DNA from: DATKPA01 sp051955985 | Lineage (GTDB): Bacteria; Planctomycetota; Phycisphaerae; WQYP01 | Length of the DNA stretch: 64,000 bases | Assembly: GCA_051955985.1 (NCBI GenBank) | Contig: JBQCGD010000079.1 | Span: 1 to 64,000 of the forward strand | Reading direction: 5' to 3' | Shown: piece by piece, positions 26,356-34,181 of the stretch | Position numbering within the stretch: the stretch's first letter is position 1 | Layout of the letters: the number at the start of each line of letters is the position of its first letter | Position numbers and translations under genes: made by a program | Notes under the pieces: model-generated | The model's input: the letters and a program-made list of their open reading frames with translations, nothing else | Databases searched by the model: none | Told to the model about the DNA's origin: nothing

Positions 26356-27264
26356 ATGCCCACACATCGCATCCAATCCCTCCCCACCGGACAACTCCAA
26401 ATCCTCGCCCCCGCCAAGCTCAACCTCGGCCTGCGCGTCTATCCCCTCCGCCCAGACGGCTTCCACCCTCTCGAAACCTGGATGGTCCCCACCTCGTGGC
26501 ATGACACGCTCACCTTCACGCCGGGCGGTCCGCTCCAATTGAAAATCACCGGCCGGGCCGAAGGAATCCCCACTGACATCGACAAAAACCTCATCGGCCG
26601 CGCCGCCACCAAACTCGCCGCCCACGCCGGCATCCAGCCGACCGGCACCATCGAACTTCACAAGGTGCTCCCCCCCGGCGGCGGCCTCGGCGGCGGCTCC
26701 TCCGATGCGGCCAATACCCTCGTCATGCTCAACCACGCCTGGAAACTCCACCTCCCGGAGCAGACGCTGATCGACCTCGCCGCCACCCTCGGCTCCGACA
26801 TCCCCTTCTTCATCCCGCAAACCCCCGCCCTCTGCACCGGCCGCGGCGAAATCATGACCCCCCTGCCCGGAACGCACCCCCTCTACGCCATCCTCATCAT
26901 CCCCCCCCCAGGCTGCCCCACCGGCGAGGTCTACAAAAACTTCGACGCCGGCCACCAGCACCCCGACTCCATCCGCACAACCAAAACCCATTGGCAGAAA
27001 CTCGCCACCCTCCCCGCCGGCGAACTCCTCAACGAACTCGTCAACGACCTCGAACCCCCCGCCTTCCACGTCGCCCCCTGGCTCAAACAGCTCCGCGACG
27101 ACCTCACCGCCAACTCCGCCCGTCCCATCCACATGACCGGCAGCGGCTCCACCCTCTTCACCCTCGCCGCCTCCAGCGCCGAAGCCCACCACCTCCAGCA
27201 AAAACTTGAAGCCGCCCTCCCCGCCGACCACGCCGCCCTCCCCACCCAACTCCTCACCCAATAA
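26356..27264 (+). CDS. ispE: 4-diphosphocytidyl-2-C-methyl-D-erythritol kinase
   Basis: 302 residues, the usual IspE length. GHMP motifs: APAKLNLGLRVYPLRPDGFH at about 17-36, and PPGGGLGGGSSDAANTL at about 107-123 as the ATP loop; the C-terminal MTGSGSTLFTL matches motif 3. It phosphorylates CDP-methylerythritol in the MEP pathway of isoprenoid synthesis. Divergent from ubiD, which may share the isoprenoid/quinone theme. No strong ribosome site before ATG 26356. Confidence 0.95.
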   Translation: MPTHRIQSLPTGQLQILAPAKLNLGLRVYPLRPDGFHPLETWMVPTSWHDTLTFTPGGPLQLKITGRAEGIPTDIDKNLIGRAATKLAAHAGIQPTGTIELHKVLPPGGGLGGGSSDAANTLVMLNHAWKLHLPEQTLIDLAATLGSDIPFFIPQTPALCTGRGEIMTPLPGTHPLYAILIIPPPGCPTGEVYKNFDAGHQHPDSIRTTKTHWQKLATLPAGELLNELVNDLEPPAFHVAPWLKQLRDDLTANSARPIHMTGSGSTLFTLAASSAEAHHLQQKLEAALPADHAALPTQLLTQ

Positions 27265-27306
27265 CCTGCTACCCCTCATATTACTGCTACACTGCTACCA
27301 CTGATA

Positions 27307-28476
27307 TCACTCTTTCCGCCGCATCCCCACCCACCCCGCCACCGCCAGCACCAGCACGCTCCCCACCAGGAACCCCACCGGCACGCTCGCAATTGCCAGC
27401 ACCTTGCCGATGCCCCACCTCCCCGGACCTGCCGCATGCGCATCCGGCGAAACCTCCTCCCCGCCAAGCACCTTCCCCTCCGCGAGGTCCTGCAATTCCC
27501 CGTGCTCCCCCACCACAAACGTCCGCTTCGCCTGACCATTGAACACCCGCGTCCCCGCCGGCATCTTCTTCCACAGGTCAAAATAATCCGCCGGCAGCGG
27601 CTCGTTGATCCGAATCGCCGGCGCATCCCCCGCGCGATCCACCTTCACCCGCACGACTGCCCCGTCCGGCAACACCTCACGCCCCGCCGTCGCCAGCCAG
27701 AACTTGCCTCCCTTCCCTGAAATCTCCTCCGCCTTCTCCACGTCCCACTCCGTGACCTCATTCTTCCGCGACCCGAAGTACTTCTGCCGCACCGGCAGGA
27801 AATCCCGCCCCGGGTCCAGCCACAACGTCGCATCCACGTGAAACCACCCGCCGTTGTCCACCACGTAACACCACGCGGACTCGATCTTCTCCAGCCGCGG
27901 CCGCACCGTCGTGAACTTGTCCCGCAGAAACGCCGGAAGACTCGCACTCTCCACCAGCGGCTCGCGACGCCCCTCGTCGCACAACAGGTTCAACTGAATA
28001 AAACGCTCCCGCGCCAACTCCACATTCCTCACGACGCCCGGCAGCATCCCGCCCACATGGTTGTATTCCTGGTACCAGCTGCTCACCCGCCCATTGAACG
28101 CAATCCACTGATGAAACGAATTCTCATCCCGCGGCCCGTAGTGGCGATCGATCATCACCTGCCGCCGCGCCGCCCCGCCGCCCGCCGGACGGCTCGCCGC
28201 CCCGACAACATCATGCCCGCGGATGTCGATGTGCGCCGCATAATGCGCCCGCTCGTCCCCGCTCTCGTTGGAGGTGCTGTGAAATGAAACCGACAGCGTC
28301 TCAATCCCCGCGCGCCGCGACTCCACCGCCCGCAGAATCCCGCCCTTTTTCAGCGTCGCCCGCGGCGCCTCCTCCGTCGCTGCCGCCCCCGGCTGCGAGG
28401 TCGCCGTCGTCTGTCCCGAAACAGCCGCCGCCATCACCGCCACCCCGACAAGAACACCCGCGATCATCCGCTTCAT
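27307..28476 (-). CDS. Secreted, C-terminally membrane-anchored protein of unknown function
   Basis: 389 residues from ATG 28476. Signal peptide (MIAGVLVGVAVMAAAVSGQ), a large exported domain, and one C-terminal membrane helix (VLAIASVPVGFLVGSVLVLA) with a short basic tail. The exported domain (LSVSFHSTSNES, VIDRHYGPRDENSFHQWIAF-like segments, DATLWLDPGRDFLPVRQKYF, RINEPLPADYFDLWKKMPAG) has the look of LolA/outer-membrane-lipoprotein-sorting folds found widely in Planctomycetota. The final ones are typical: a target weight in the form LPADYFDL before the tail. No enzyme motif seen. Confidence 0.75.
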   Translation of the reverse strand: MKRMIAGVLVGVAVMAAAVSGQTTATSQPGAAATEEAPRATLKKGGILRAVESRRAGIETLSVSFHSTSNESGDERAHYAAHIDIRGHDVVGAASRPAGGGAARRQVMIDRHYGPRDENSFHQWIAFNGRVSSWYQEYNHVGGMLPGVVRNVELARERFIQLNLLCDEGRREPLVESASLPAFLRDKFTTVRPRLEKIESAWCYVVDNGGWFHVDATLWLDPGRDFLPVRQKYFGSRKNEVTEWDVEKAEEISGKGGKFWLATAGREVLPDGAVVRVKVDRAGDAPAIRINEPLPADYFDLWKKMPAGTRVFNGQAKRTFVVGEHGELQDLAEGKVLGGEEVSPDAHAAGPGRWGIGKVLAIASVPVGFLVGSVLVLAVAGWVGMRRKE

Positions 28477-28576
28477 GCCGCCATCATAACCGCCCCCGCC
28501 GCAACGCAAACGCCAGTGCGTTTGCGTCCGAACCCGAACCCTCCATAATAAGTGGTTTCCCCAGAACGGAGCCTTC

Positions 28577-29407
28577 ATGCAACCTTCCGATTCCGCCTCC
28601 CCGGCGCCCTACCCCGCCACCCCCAGCGAACAGCAGGCCATGATCCGCCGCCGCTCCCTCCCGATCGCCATCGCCGGCGCCATCTGCGGCATCGGCGCCC
28701 TCGCCCTGATGCTCACCTCGCCCGCCGGCCTCAACCGCCCGCCCAATATCTACGGCGTCAACCTTTCCTTCTGCGCGATGATGATGGGCATCGGCATCCT
28801 CTTCTACGCCCGCCACACCCCCGGCACGCGCCTCGCCGCCGCCGCCTGCATTCTCGCCATCCTCACCGGATTCGCCGGCCCGCTCGTCTACACCAAGCAA
28901 ACCCTCGATTTCAAAGGCGCCACCGAAGCCGGCGAGCTCGCCCACATCACCGCCATCGACAAGGCCGCTCGCCAGTATGCCGATGCCCACGACGGCAACT
29001 ACGCCCCCGACCTCGCCACCCTCCTCGACGCCAACCTCCTTTCCACCGACATCCTCCACTCCCCCTACGAAGCCGGCACCTATGCCTGGCCCACCACCCT
29101 CCCCGCACACGATGCCCTCGAAAAACTCATCACCGACCACGCCGACTACCAGTACTTCGGCGCCGGCCTCAAAACCGTCGACCCCAAAAACCCGCAGGCC
29201 CAATCCGAATTTGACCACATCATCATCGTCGCCAAACGCTACCCCATCGCCCGAAAAGAAATCTCCATCGCCTTCGGCGACGGCCACGCCGACTTCGTCA
29301 CCGGCGACGACTGGGAACTCCTTTGGACCCGCTCCAACGACGCCCGCCGCTCCCTCGGCTTCCCCGAAGTCCGCCGCCCCTCCACCAGCGAACCGGCCCC
29401 AAAATGA
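28577..29407 (+). CDS. Membrane protein with pseudopilin-like (H-X9-DG type) C-terminus
   Basis: 276 residues. Three hydrophobic segments in the first 110 residues (LPIAIAGAICGIGALALML, LSFCAMMMGIGILFY, LAAAACILAILTGFAGPLVY). The rest is soluble: IDKAARQYADAHDGNYAPDL and SIAFGDGHADFVTGDDW are the motifs seen in type II secretion-like pseudopilins of Planctomycetota. Role unknown. Divergent from the 27307-28476 gene. The gap to the convergent rfbD-like gene is filled by a heptamer array. Confidence 0.7.
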   Translation: MQPSDSASPAPYPATPSEQQAMIRRRSLPIAIAGAICGIGALALMLTSPAGLNRPPNIYGVNLSFCAMMMGIGILFYARHTPGTRLAAAACILAILTGFAGPLVYTKQTLDFKGATEAGELAHITAIDKAARQYADAHDGNYAPDLATLLDANLLSTDILHSPYEAGTYAWPTTLPAHDALEKLITDHADYQYFGAGLKTVDPKNPQAQSEFDHIIIVAKRYPIARKEISIAFGDGHADFVTGDDWELLWTRSNDARRSLGFPEVRRPSTSEPAPK

Positions 29408-29440
29408 AATTCTGAATTCTGAATCCTGAACTCTGAATTC
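29408..29440. repeat. Heptamer array filling the gap between two convergent genes
   Basis: Units AATTCTG, AATTCTG, AATCCTG, AACTCTG and a partial AATTC. It starts one base after the stop codon of the gene at 28577-29407 and its last bases overlap the stop codon of the rfbD-like gene (29439-29441). Confidence 0.85.
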
Positions 29441-30335
29441 ACCGCAAGTACTTCGCCTTCACAAACCTCTCCAACCCCTCTTCCCAACTCCGCATCCGAT
29501 CCAACCCCAACCCGCGCAGCTTCGCATTATCCAGCACCGAATACCGCGGCCGCTTCGCCGGCGCTGCATACACGCTGCTCGCCACCGGCTCAATCGTGTG
29601 CTTCACCCCCGCCAGTTCCAGCCCCCGCTTCGCGAACGCATACCACGTCACCTCCCCATGACTCACCGCGTGATAAAGCCCCGGCGGACACTTCTCCTTC
29701 CCCGCCTCCAGCATCACCGCCAACTGCACCGAAAGATCATCCGTCGGCGTCGGCGCCACCGTCTGATCATCCACCACGCGCAAATGCTTCCCCTCCCGCG
29801 CCGCCTTCACCATCGTGTCCACAAAATTCAGCCCCCCCTTCAACTTGCACCCCGCAATCCCAAACAACACCCACGACCGCACCACATACCCAAAGTTCTG
29901 CGCATGCGCCAGCGTCATGCAATCCCCCCCAAACCGCGTCAGCGAGTAAATCGAATTCGGATGCACCGCCGCCGACTCCGGCACCGGCTTACCCTCCGGC
30001 CACCCTTCCCCCCCCCCAACCACATAATCTGTCCCGATCTGCACAAACAGAACGCCGCGAGCCTCGCACGCCTTCGCCATCTCCCGCACCGCGACGACAT
30101 TCGTCCGATACGCCGCATCCGTCTCCTTCTCGCACAAATCGACATTATGAAACGCCGCCGTATTGATCACCGCCTCCGGCTTCCGCGCATCCAGCATCCC
30201 CCCCACCGCCGCCGCATCCGTAATATCCAGCTCCGCCCGCCCCGAAAACGAAGCCACCTCATGCCCCCGCCCCGGCAGAATCCGCTGCAAATCAAACCCC
30301 AACTGTCCCGACGTTCCGATAACCGCAATCTTCAT
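29439..30335 (-). CDS. rfbD: dTDP-4-dehydrorhamnose reductase-like protein with altered YxxxK
   Basis: 298 residues from ATG 30335. RmlD/RfbD signs: KIAVIGTSGQLGFDL (NAD(P)-binding), ELDITDAAAV, VINTAAFHNVDLCEKE and VQIGTDYVVGG, and the C-terminal GLYHAVSHGEVTWYAFA. Family enzymes make dTDP-L-rhamnose from the 4-keto sugar. The catalytic YxxxK is here YSLTR (Tyr130, Arg134), so the lysine that binds the ribose and lowers the tyrosine pKa is replaced by arginine; activity may be changed. No other rml genes are near. Divergent from the fluoride unit. Confidence 0.85.
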   Translation of the reverse strand: MKIAVIGTSGQLGFDLQRILPGRGHEVASFSGRAELDITDAAAVGGMLDARKPEAVINTAAFHNVDLCEKETDAAYRTNVVAVREMAKACEARGVLFVQIGTDYVVGGGEGWPEGKPVPESAAVHPNSIYSLTRFGGDCMTLAHAQNFGYVVRSWVLFGIAGCKLKGGLNFVDTMVKAAREGKHLRVVDDQTVAPTPTDDLSVQLAVMLEAGKEKCPPGLYHAVSHGEVTWYAFAKRGLELAGVKHTIEPVASSVYAAPAKRPRYSVLDNAKLRGLGLDRMRSWEEGLERFVKAKYLR

Positions 30336-30386
30336 AGTCACCCTGTCCAAAAGAAGCCCGCAGCACTCTACCCCGACACTCCCCTG

Positions 30387-30415
30387 TTTCCAACGGAAGC
30401 CGCCCCGCATAGAAT
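30387..30415 (+). promoter_or_regulatory. Promoter of the fluoride unit
   Basis: TTTCCA (30387-30392), a 17-bp spacer, TAGAAT (30410-30415). Transcription would start at about 30422, some ten bases before the riboswitch aptamer. Confidence 0.6.
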
Positions 30416-30431
30416 ACCGATGATCTATTCG

Positions 30432-30492
30432 ACGGCGATGGAGTTCGCCTGAACCGCCTCGATCTTCCCGATCGTCGCTGATAACTCCTGCA
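30432..30492 (+). promoter_or_regulatory. Fluoride riboswitch (crcB motif)
   Basis: The consensus of the fluoride aptamer is met in order: GGCGATGGAGTTCGCC (30434-30449, P1 stem GGCGA/TCGCC), then TGAACCGCC, a small hairpin GATC-TTCCC-GATC (30461-30473), and CTGATAACTCCTGC (30478-30491). The GGAG in the first segment can pair with CTCC in the last as the known pseudoknot. The terminator at 30538-30570 is the likely expression platform. Its position directly upstream of a CLC-F-type gene supports the call strongly: fluoride binding would prevent termination and turn on the exporter. Confidence 0.9.
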
Positions 30493-30537
30493 CGGGCACC
30501 GCCTGGCGGGAGCGTTCCATTCGAGACGCAACGAAAC

Positions 30538-30570
30538 AAAAACCCTGCCGGCTCCCCGTCAGGGTTTTTT
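30538..30570 (+). terminator. Riboswitch-controlled intrinsic terminator
   Basis: AAACCCTG ... CAGGGTTT hairpin with a 12-base loop followed by a run of T (30565-30570). It stands between the fluoride aptamer and the ribosome site of the CLC gene, so it would stop transcription in the absence of fluoride. Confidence 0.85.
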
Positions 30571-30585
30571 GTTGGAGTGCACCTC

Positions 30586-31932
30586 ATGCCGTTTCGCTGG
30601 GACTTCCGCGAGCATCTTGGCCAGGCGAAATTCTTCCTGCGCTGGCTCGCCCTTACGCTGCCCCTCGGCGCCTTCGTCGGCTCCGCCATCGCCCTCTTCC
30701 TCTGGAGCCTCGATCGCGCCACCGAAATCCGCTGGGCCACCACGACCGCCAACGGCCTCCCCTGGCTTCTCTACCTGCTTCCCCTCGCCGGCATCCTCAT
30801 CGTCGGCATGTACCGCCTCTGGGGCGCCAAGGCCGAGGCCGGCAACAACCTCATCGTCGATGAAATCCACGAGCCCGGCGGCGGCGTGCCGGCAAGAATG
30901 GCACCCCTCGTCCTCATCGGCACCGTCCTCACCCACCTCTTCGGCGGCTCCGCGGGCCGCGAAGGCACCGCCGTCCAAATGGGCGGCAGCATCGCCGGCA
31001 CACTTGCCCGCGCGATCCGCCTCTCCGCCTACGACACCCGGCTCCTCCTCATGGCCGGCGTCGCCGCAGGCTTCGGCGCGGTCTTCGGAACACCTCTCGC
31101 CGGCGCGGTCTTCGCCATGGAAGTCATCGCCATCGGCCGCCTCAACTACGAGGCCATCATCCCCTGCCTCCTCGCCTCCCTCATCGGCGACCGCGTCTGC
31201 CTCGCCTGGGGCATCCATCACACCCTCTACCGCATCGACACCCTCCACCGCCTCCCCGGCTTCTACGAACCCCCGCACCTCGAATGGTCCGTCGCCTGGA
31301 AGGTCCTCATCGCCTCCATCGCCTTCGGCCTCGCGAGCGTCCTGTTTGCCGAGCTCACCCACGGCCTCGCGGCGCTTTTCAAAAAAATCCGCTGGCCCAT
31401 CCTCCGCCCCGTCCTCGGCGCGCTCGTTGTCATCGGCCTCGCCTTTCTCATCGGCCGCGATTATCTCGGACTCGGCGTCACCGCGCCTCCGGGCTCGCAC
31501 GATGTCACCCTCGTCTCCTGCTTCAACCCCGGCGGCGCCACCCTCTGGAGCTGGTGGTGGAAACTCCTCTTCACCGCCATCACCCTCAGTTGCGGCTTCA
31601 AAGGCGGCGAAGTCACCCCCCTCTTCTTCATCGGCGCCGCACTCGGCAACACACTCGCCACCCTCATGCACGCCCCCACCGACCTCTTCGCCGGCCTCGG
31701 CTTCGTCGCTGTCTTCGCCGGCGCCACCAACACCCCCCTCGCCTGCACCCTCATGGCCGTCGAACTCTTCGGTTCCGGCCCCGTCGTCTACTTCGCCATC
31801 GCCTGCATCATCGCGTACCTCTTCAGCGGCCACACCGGCATTTATCTCTCGCAGCGCATCGGCACGCCCAAACGAAAGAATCTTGCCACCGGAGGGACCC
31901 TCCGCTCCCTCCGCAATCACCCGCGCGCATGA
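30586..31932 (+). CDS. clcF: CLC-F type fluoride/proton antiporter
   Basis: 448 residues from ATG 30586, with GGAG eight bases upstream (30574-30577). It is a CLC-family membrane protein with about ten hydrophobic segments. The ion-pathway motifs are of the fluoride-specific branch: GNNLIVDEIHEP (residues 86-97) where chloride CLCs have GSGIPE, GSAGREGTAVQMGGS (with gating Glu126) instead of GREGP, and GFKGGEVTPLFFIGA. CLC-F proteins export fluoride in exchange for protons and protect enolase and pyrophosphatase. The upstream fluoride riboswitch gives independent support. A terminator follows at 31936-31966, so this is a one-gene unit. Confidence 0.93.
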   Translation: MPFRWDFREHLGQAKFFLRWLALTLPLGAFVGSAIALFLWSLDRATEIRWATTTANGLPWLLYLLPLAGILIVGMYRLWGAKAEAGNNLIVDEIHEPGGGVPARMAPLVLIGTVLTHLFGGSAGREGTAVQMGGSIAGTLARAIRLSAYDTRLLLMAGVAAGFGAVFGTPLAGAVFAMEVIAIGRLNYEAIIPCLLASLIGDRVCLAWGIHHTLYRIDTLHRLPGFYEPPHLEWSVAWKVLIASIAFGLASVLFAELTHGLAALFKKIRWPILRPVLGALVVIGLAFLIGRDYLGLGVTAPPGSHDVTLVSCFNPGGATLWSWWWKLLFTAITLSCGFKGGEVTPLFFIGAALGNTLATLMHAPTDLFAGLGFVAVFAGATNTPLACTLMAVELFGSGPVVYFAIACIIAYLFSGHTGIYLSQRIGTPKRKNLATGGTLRSLRNHPRA

Positions 31933-31935
31933 AAA

Positions 31936-31966
31936 AACCCCGGCTGCTCAGTTCCGGGGTTCTTTT
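31936..31966 (+). terminator. Intrinsic terminator after the fluoride antiporter
   Basis: AACCCCGG ... CCGGGGTT, a ten-base loop, then CTTTTG. It starts four bases after the stop codon. Confidence 0.8.
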
Positions 31967-32059
31967 GTGGAGATCGTTCTCTTCGGGAGATCGGCCGAGG
32001 ACGACTCCTGCGTTTCTCAGAAGTCGTACGACGGCGGTTCAATAAAGTTCGAGATGTTT

Positions 32060-32194
32060 TTACAGAGAAGGCATTTTCGTTTGTGACACAATGATGACAA
32101 TCCACGTCAGCGTGAAAATCACCAGGCTGAGAGTCACCACAAAGCCACGGGGATCTTTCCGGGAACCGGCCATCTGCGAATGATCCAACTGCAT
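32060..32194 (-). CDS. Small single-span membrane protein
   Basis: 44 residues from ATG 32194, preceded by AAGGA at nine bases. One hydrophobic helix (FVVTLSLVIFTLTWIVIIV) after a short polar head (MQLDHSQMAGSRKDPRG). Not recognised. It lies in a lower-GC stretch between the fluoride unit and the XRE regulator; only the helix and the good ribosome site support it. Confidence 0.5.
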   Translation of the reverse strand: MQLDHSQMAGSRKDPRGFVVTLSLVIFTLTWIVIIVSQTKMPSL

Positions 32195-32529
32195 CAGTGA
32201 AAGTCCTTCGTCAGGGTGCCGCCTCCGTTCAAAGACTACTCCCGAATTCCGGGGCGACAAGGAGGAGTTCCGCGATCTCAGCACCAAGGGGAGGCTGTCC
32301 CCGATAAAAAACGTTCAAAAGCCATCCGATTTTGCACTTTTTCGTACCGTCGCCCGGCCAAAAACATGCTTCGACGGCCCCGCAATCTTCCGGTTCGCTC
32401 CCTTTGCTCTCCTTCCCAGCTTCGCGCGCCGCAAAAACGGGACGACCACGCGCGAGGGCGTGGTCGTCTCGTATTTCATCCAAAGTGCCAATGCACGCCC
32501 CCGTACTTTTGCGAGGGGCGCGCGCTTCT
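32195..32529. other. Non-coding stretch, lower GC
   Basis: No convincing gene. Short frames exist on both strands but lack ribosome sites and show no recognisable protein features. It holds the XRE terminator hairpin at 32434-32468. The stretch 32.0-33.1 kb marks the change from C-rich to G-rich plus strand. Confidence 0.6.
32434..32468 (-). terminator. Intrinsic terminator downstream of the XRE gene
   Basis: Perfect 11-bp stem GACGACCACGC/GCGTGGTCGTC (32441-32468) with a six-base loop. On the minus strand it is followed by CCCGTTTTTG, a U-tract, 60 bp after the XRE stop codon. Confidence 0.8.
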
Positions 32530-32865
32530 TTAGACGGCACCGGCATTTGCGTTTTCGGCGGGCGCGACGTTATTCACCTCGCCCGGGGCTGGCTCGATCT
32601 TTTTCAGGCCTTCGATCGAAAAGTCCGCAGGTTCTCCGCGGATAAGCCAAAGCAGCGGGGCCCCGGTGACGCGCGACGCGCGGTCCAGGACATCCACGGG
32701 GGGAATGCGCCCCTTCTCGTAATAGTTGTACGTCGAAGGAGATAGGTGCAACAGGGCGGCGAAATGCGACTGCCCGCGCGCCCCGCAAACTTGGACGCGC
32801 ACCTGCTTCAACCGCTCGCAAATCGCGGCGGTGTTGAGCGCTGTGGCGTGATCTTCCGGTTTCAT
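32530..32865 (-). CDS. XRE-family helix-turn-helix regulator
   Basis: 111 residues from ATG 32865 with GGAGAG upstream. Helix-turn-helix of the Cro/CI type at about 18-65: ICERLKQVRVQVCGARGQSH, FAALLHLSPSTYNYYEKGRI and PPVDVLDRASRVTGAPLLWL. The C-terminal tail is short and Ala/Pro-rich, with no ligand or protease domain. It has its own promoter (32933-32960) and terminator. Its target is not evident; the small membrane protein to the left and the orphan terminator to the right are possible partners. Confidence 0.8.
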   Translation of the reverse strand: MKPEDHATALNTAAICERLKQVRVQVCGARGQSHFAALLHLSPSTYNYYEKGRIPPVDVLDRASRVTGAPLLWLIRGEPADFSIEGLKKIEPAPGEVNNVAPAENANAGAV

Positions 32866-32932
32866 AAAAAACTCTCCGAAAAAAAGAGCGCCACGATTAT
32901 GGACACGGCTGTGGCCCTCAAGTTCATGATTA

Positions 32933-32960
32933 AGTATAGATTCACCCGCCATGGAGACAA
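32933..32960 (-). promoter_or_regulatory. Sigma70-type promoter of the XRE gene
   Basis: On the minus strand: TTGTCT (32955-32960), 16-bp spacer, TATACT (32933-32938). The leader before ATG 32865 would be about 60 bases. Confidence 0.6.
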
Positions 32961-33032
32961 CCTCAACTGTGGGTGCGATTACCTAACATAATAGCAGGCA
33001 TGCACTTAAGAATGAATTAAAGAGCGAAATTC

Positions 33033-33056
33033 CGCCCACTTTCCGGGCGTTTTTTT
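33033..33056 (+). terminator. Orphan plus-strand intrinsic terminator
   Basis: CGCCC ... GGGCG stem with a seven-base loop, followed by seven T (33050-33056). It points to the plus strand, yet no plus-strand gene lies upstream between 31.97 and 33.03 kb. It could end a small RNA. On the minus strand it has no U-tract. Confidence 0.6.
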
Positions 33057-33105
33057 CGGTAGGAGTACGGATAAGCGGCGGATTGGGGCCCGGTATTTCT
33101 ACGGG

Positions 33106-34149
33106 TCATTGGGCGAGCGCGGCGACCAAATCATTCGCATGGCGGTAGACCCAGCGCACTTTTCGCTCGATCATTTGTAGAAACCCATAACCGTCCATGC
33201 GACCGAAGAATCCGGTCGCGGCGATCGGCAGAACGGATTCGGCGATCATGGCTTCGATCATGAGCCAGGGGATGGTCTGGAGTTCGGTGACGGAGATGAC
33301 ATCGACTTCGTCGTAGCCGCGGATGAAGCGTTTGAAGCGGGTTTCATCGGGGTAGTCGGGCCAGGTGGCGGGGTCGTCGGAGCCGCCGAGGATGGAAAAC
33401 TGCAGAGCACCGTTGGCGACATCGATGATGCGTTGCTGCACACGAGCGGCGTCATAGTCGATGACGGCGACGACTTTGCGATTGCGAAAGAGCATGTTGC
33501 CGGGGTGCCAGTCGCAATGGAGGATCTGGCTGGGCCACTGGGAGAGGCCGAGCTTCTCGACTTTTTCCGTCGCTTCCGAGTAGATCTGGCGGAGGTAGGT
33601 GGTGGTGACGGAGGCTTTTCGGGCGGCGGTGTCGTGGGGGGACTGGGTGCGGTCGAGAGTGCCGGGGAGCTGATCGAGGCCGGCCTGGACGGAGCGTGCG
33701 TTGTGGTAGGAGCCGACGGCAGGTTCGAATTCGGGGGAGTAGTCGCGGAGGAGCTTGTGGTAAAGGGCGAGGATTTTGCCGGAGTCGAAGGTGGCTTCGA
33801 GGGAGTTGTCGTAGGCGTTGCCGCGGATGAATTCGAAGAGTTCGTAGACGTTGCCGTCGTGCTGGAACATGGAGTTGTTGTCGGCGCGGGTGCCGATGAG
33901 GTGCGGGAGGGGGAATTGTTTGTCGGCGAGGTAGAGCTGGAGCGCGTGGGAGAAGGCGACCTTGAAGGGGTCGTCCTTGCCCTTGGCGCGGCGCTTGAGG
34001 AGGAATTCGCCCTTGTCGGAGGTAATGAGGAGCTTGGGGGCCTTGCGGGAGCCGCGGTGGTATTCACGGATTGCGGAGATGCCGCCGATGTCGTAGCGGG
34101 ACATGACGATGAGGAGTTCCTGGGCGTTGAAGCGTTCGCGATCGCTCAT
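33106..34149 (-). CDS. Aminoglycoside phosphotransferase-family kinase
   Basis: 347 residues from ATG 34149. Kinase-like fold of the APH/choline kinase group: GEFLLKRRAKGKDD (ATP-side lysine region), LYELFEFIRG-like hinge (VYELFEFIRGNAYD), the catalytic loop LHCDWHPGNMLF with Asp213 and Asn218, and the metal-binding VIDYDAA with Asp231. Family members phosphorylate small hydroxyl compounds such as homoserine or choline, or spore-coat proteins (CotS); an antibiotic role is not implied. It follows the CheR-PAS gene by 32 bp and is probably co-transcribed, which suggests a link to that signalling block, though none is known to me. Confidence 0.82.
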   Translation of the reverse strand: MSDRERFNAQELLIVMSRYDIGGISAIREYHRGSRKAPKLLITSDKGEFLLKRRAKGKDDPFKVAFSHALQLYLADKQFPLPHLIGTRADNNSMFQHDGNVYELFEFIRGNAYDNSLEATFDSGKILALYHKLLRDYSPEFEPAVGSYHNARSVQAGLDQLPGTLDRTQSPHDTAARKASVTTTYLRQIYSEATEKVEKLGLSQWPSQILHCDWHPGNMLFRNRKVVAVIDYDAARVQQRIIDVANGALQFSILGGSDDPATWPDYPDETRFKRFIRGYDEVDVISVTELQTIPWLMIEAMIAESVLPIAATGFFGRMDGYGFLQMIERKVRWVYRHANDLVAALAQ

Positions 34150-34181
34150 GAAGTGGTTCCGAGGGACAAAACGGTACGGAA

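Noticed and set aside
32229..32546. Minus-strand frame of 105 codons downstream of the XRE gene
   Set aside because: It overlaps the terminator hairpin and the XRE 3' end and has no ribosome site.
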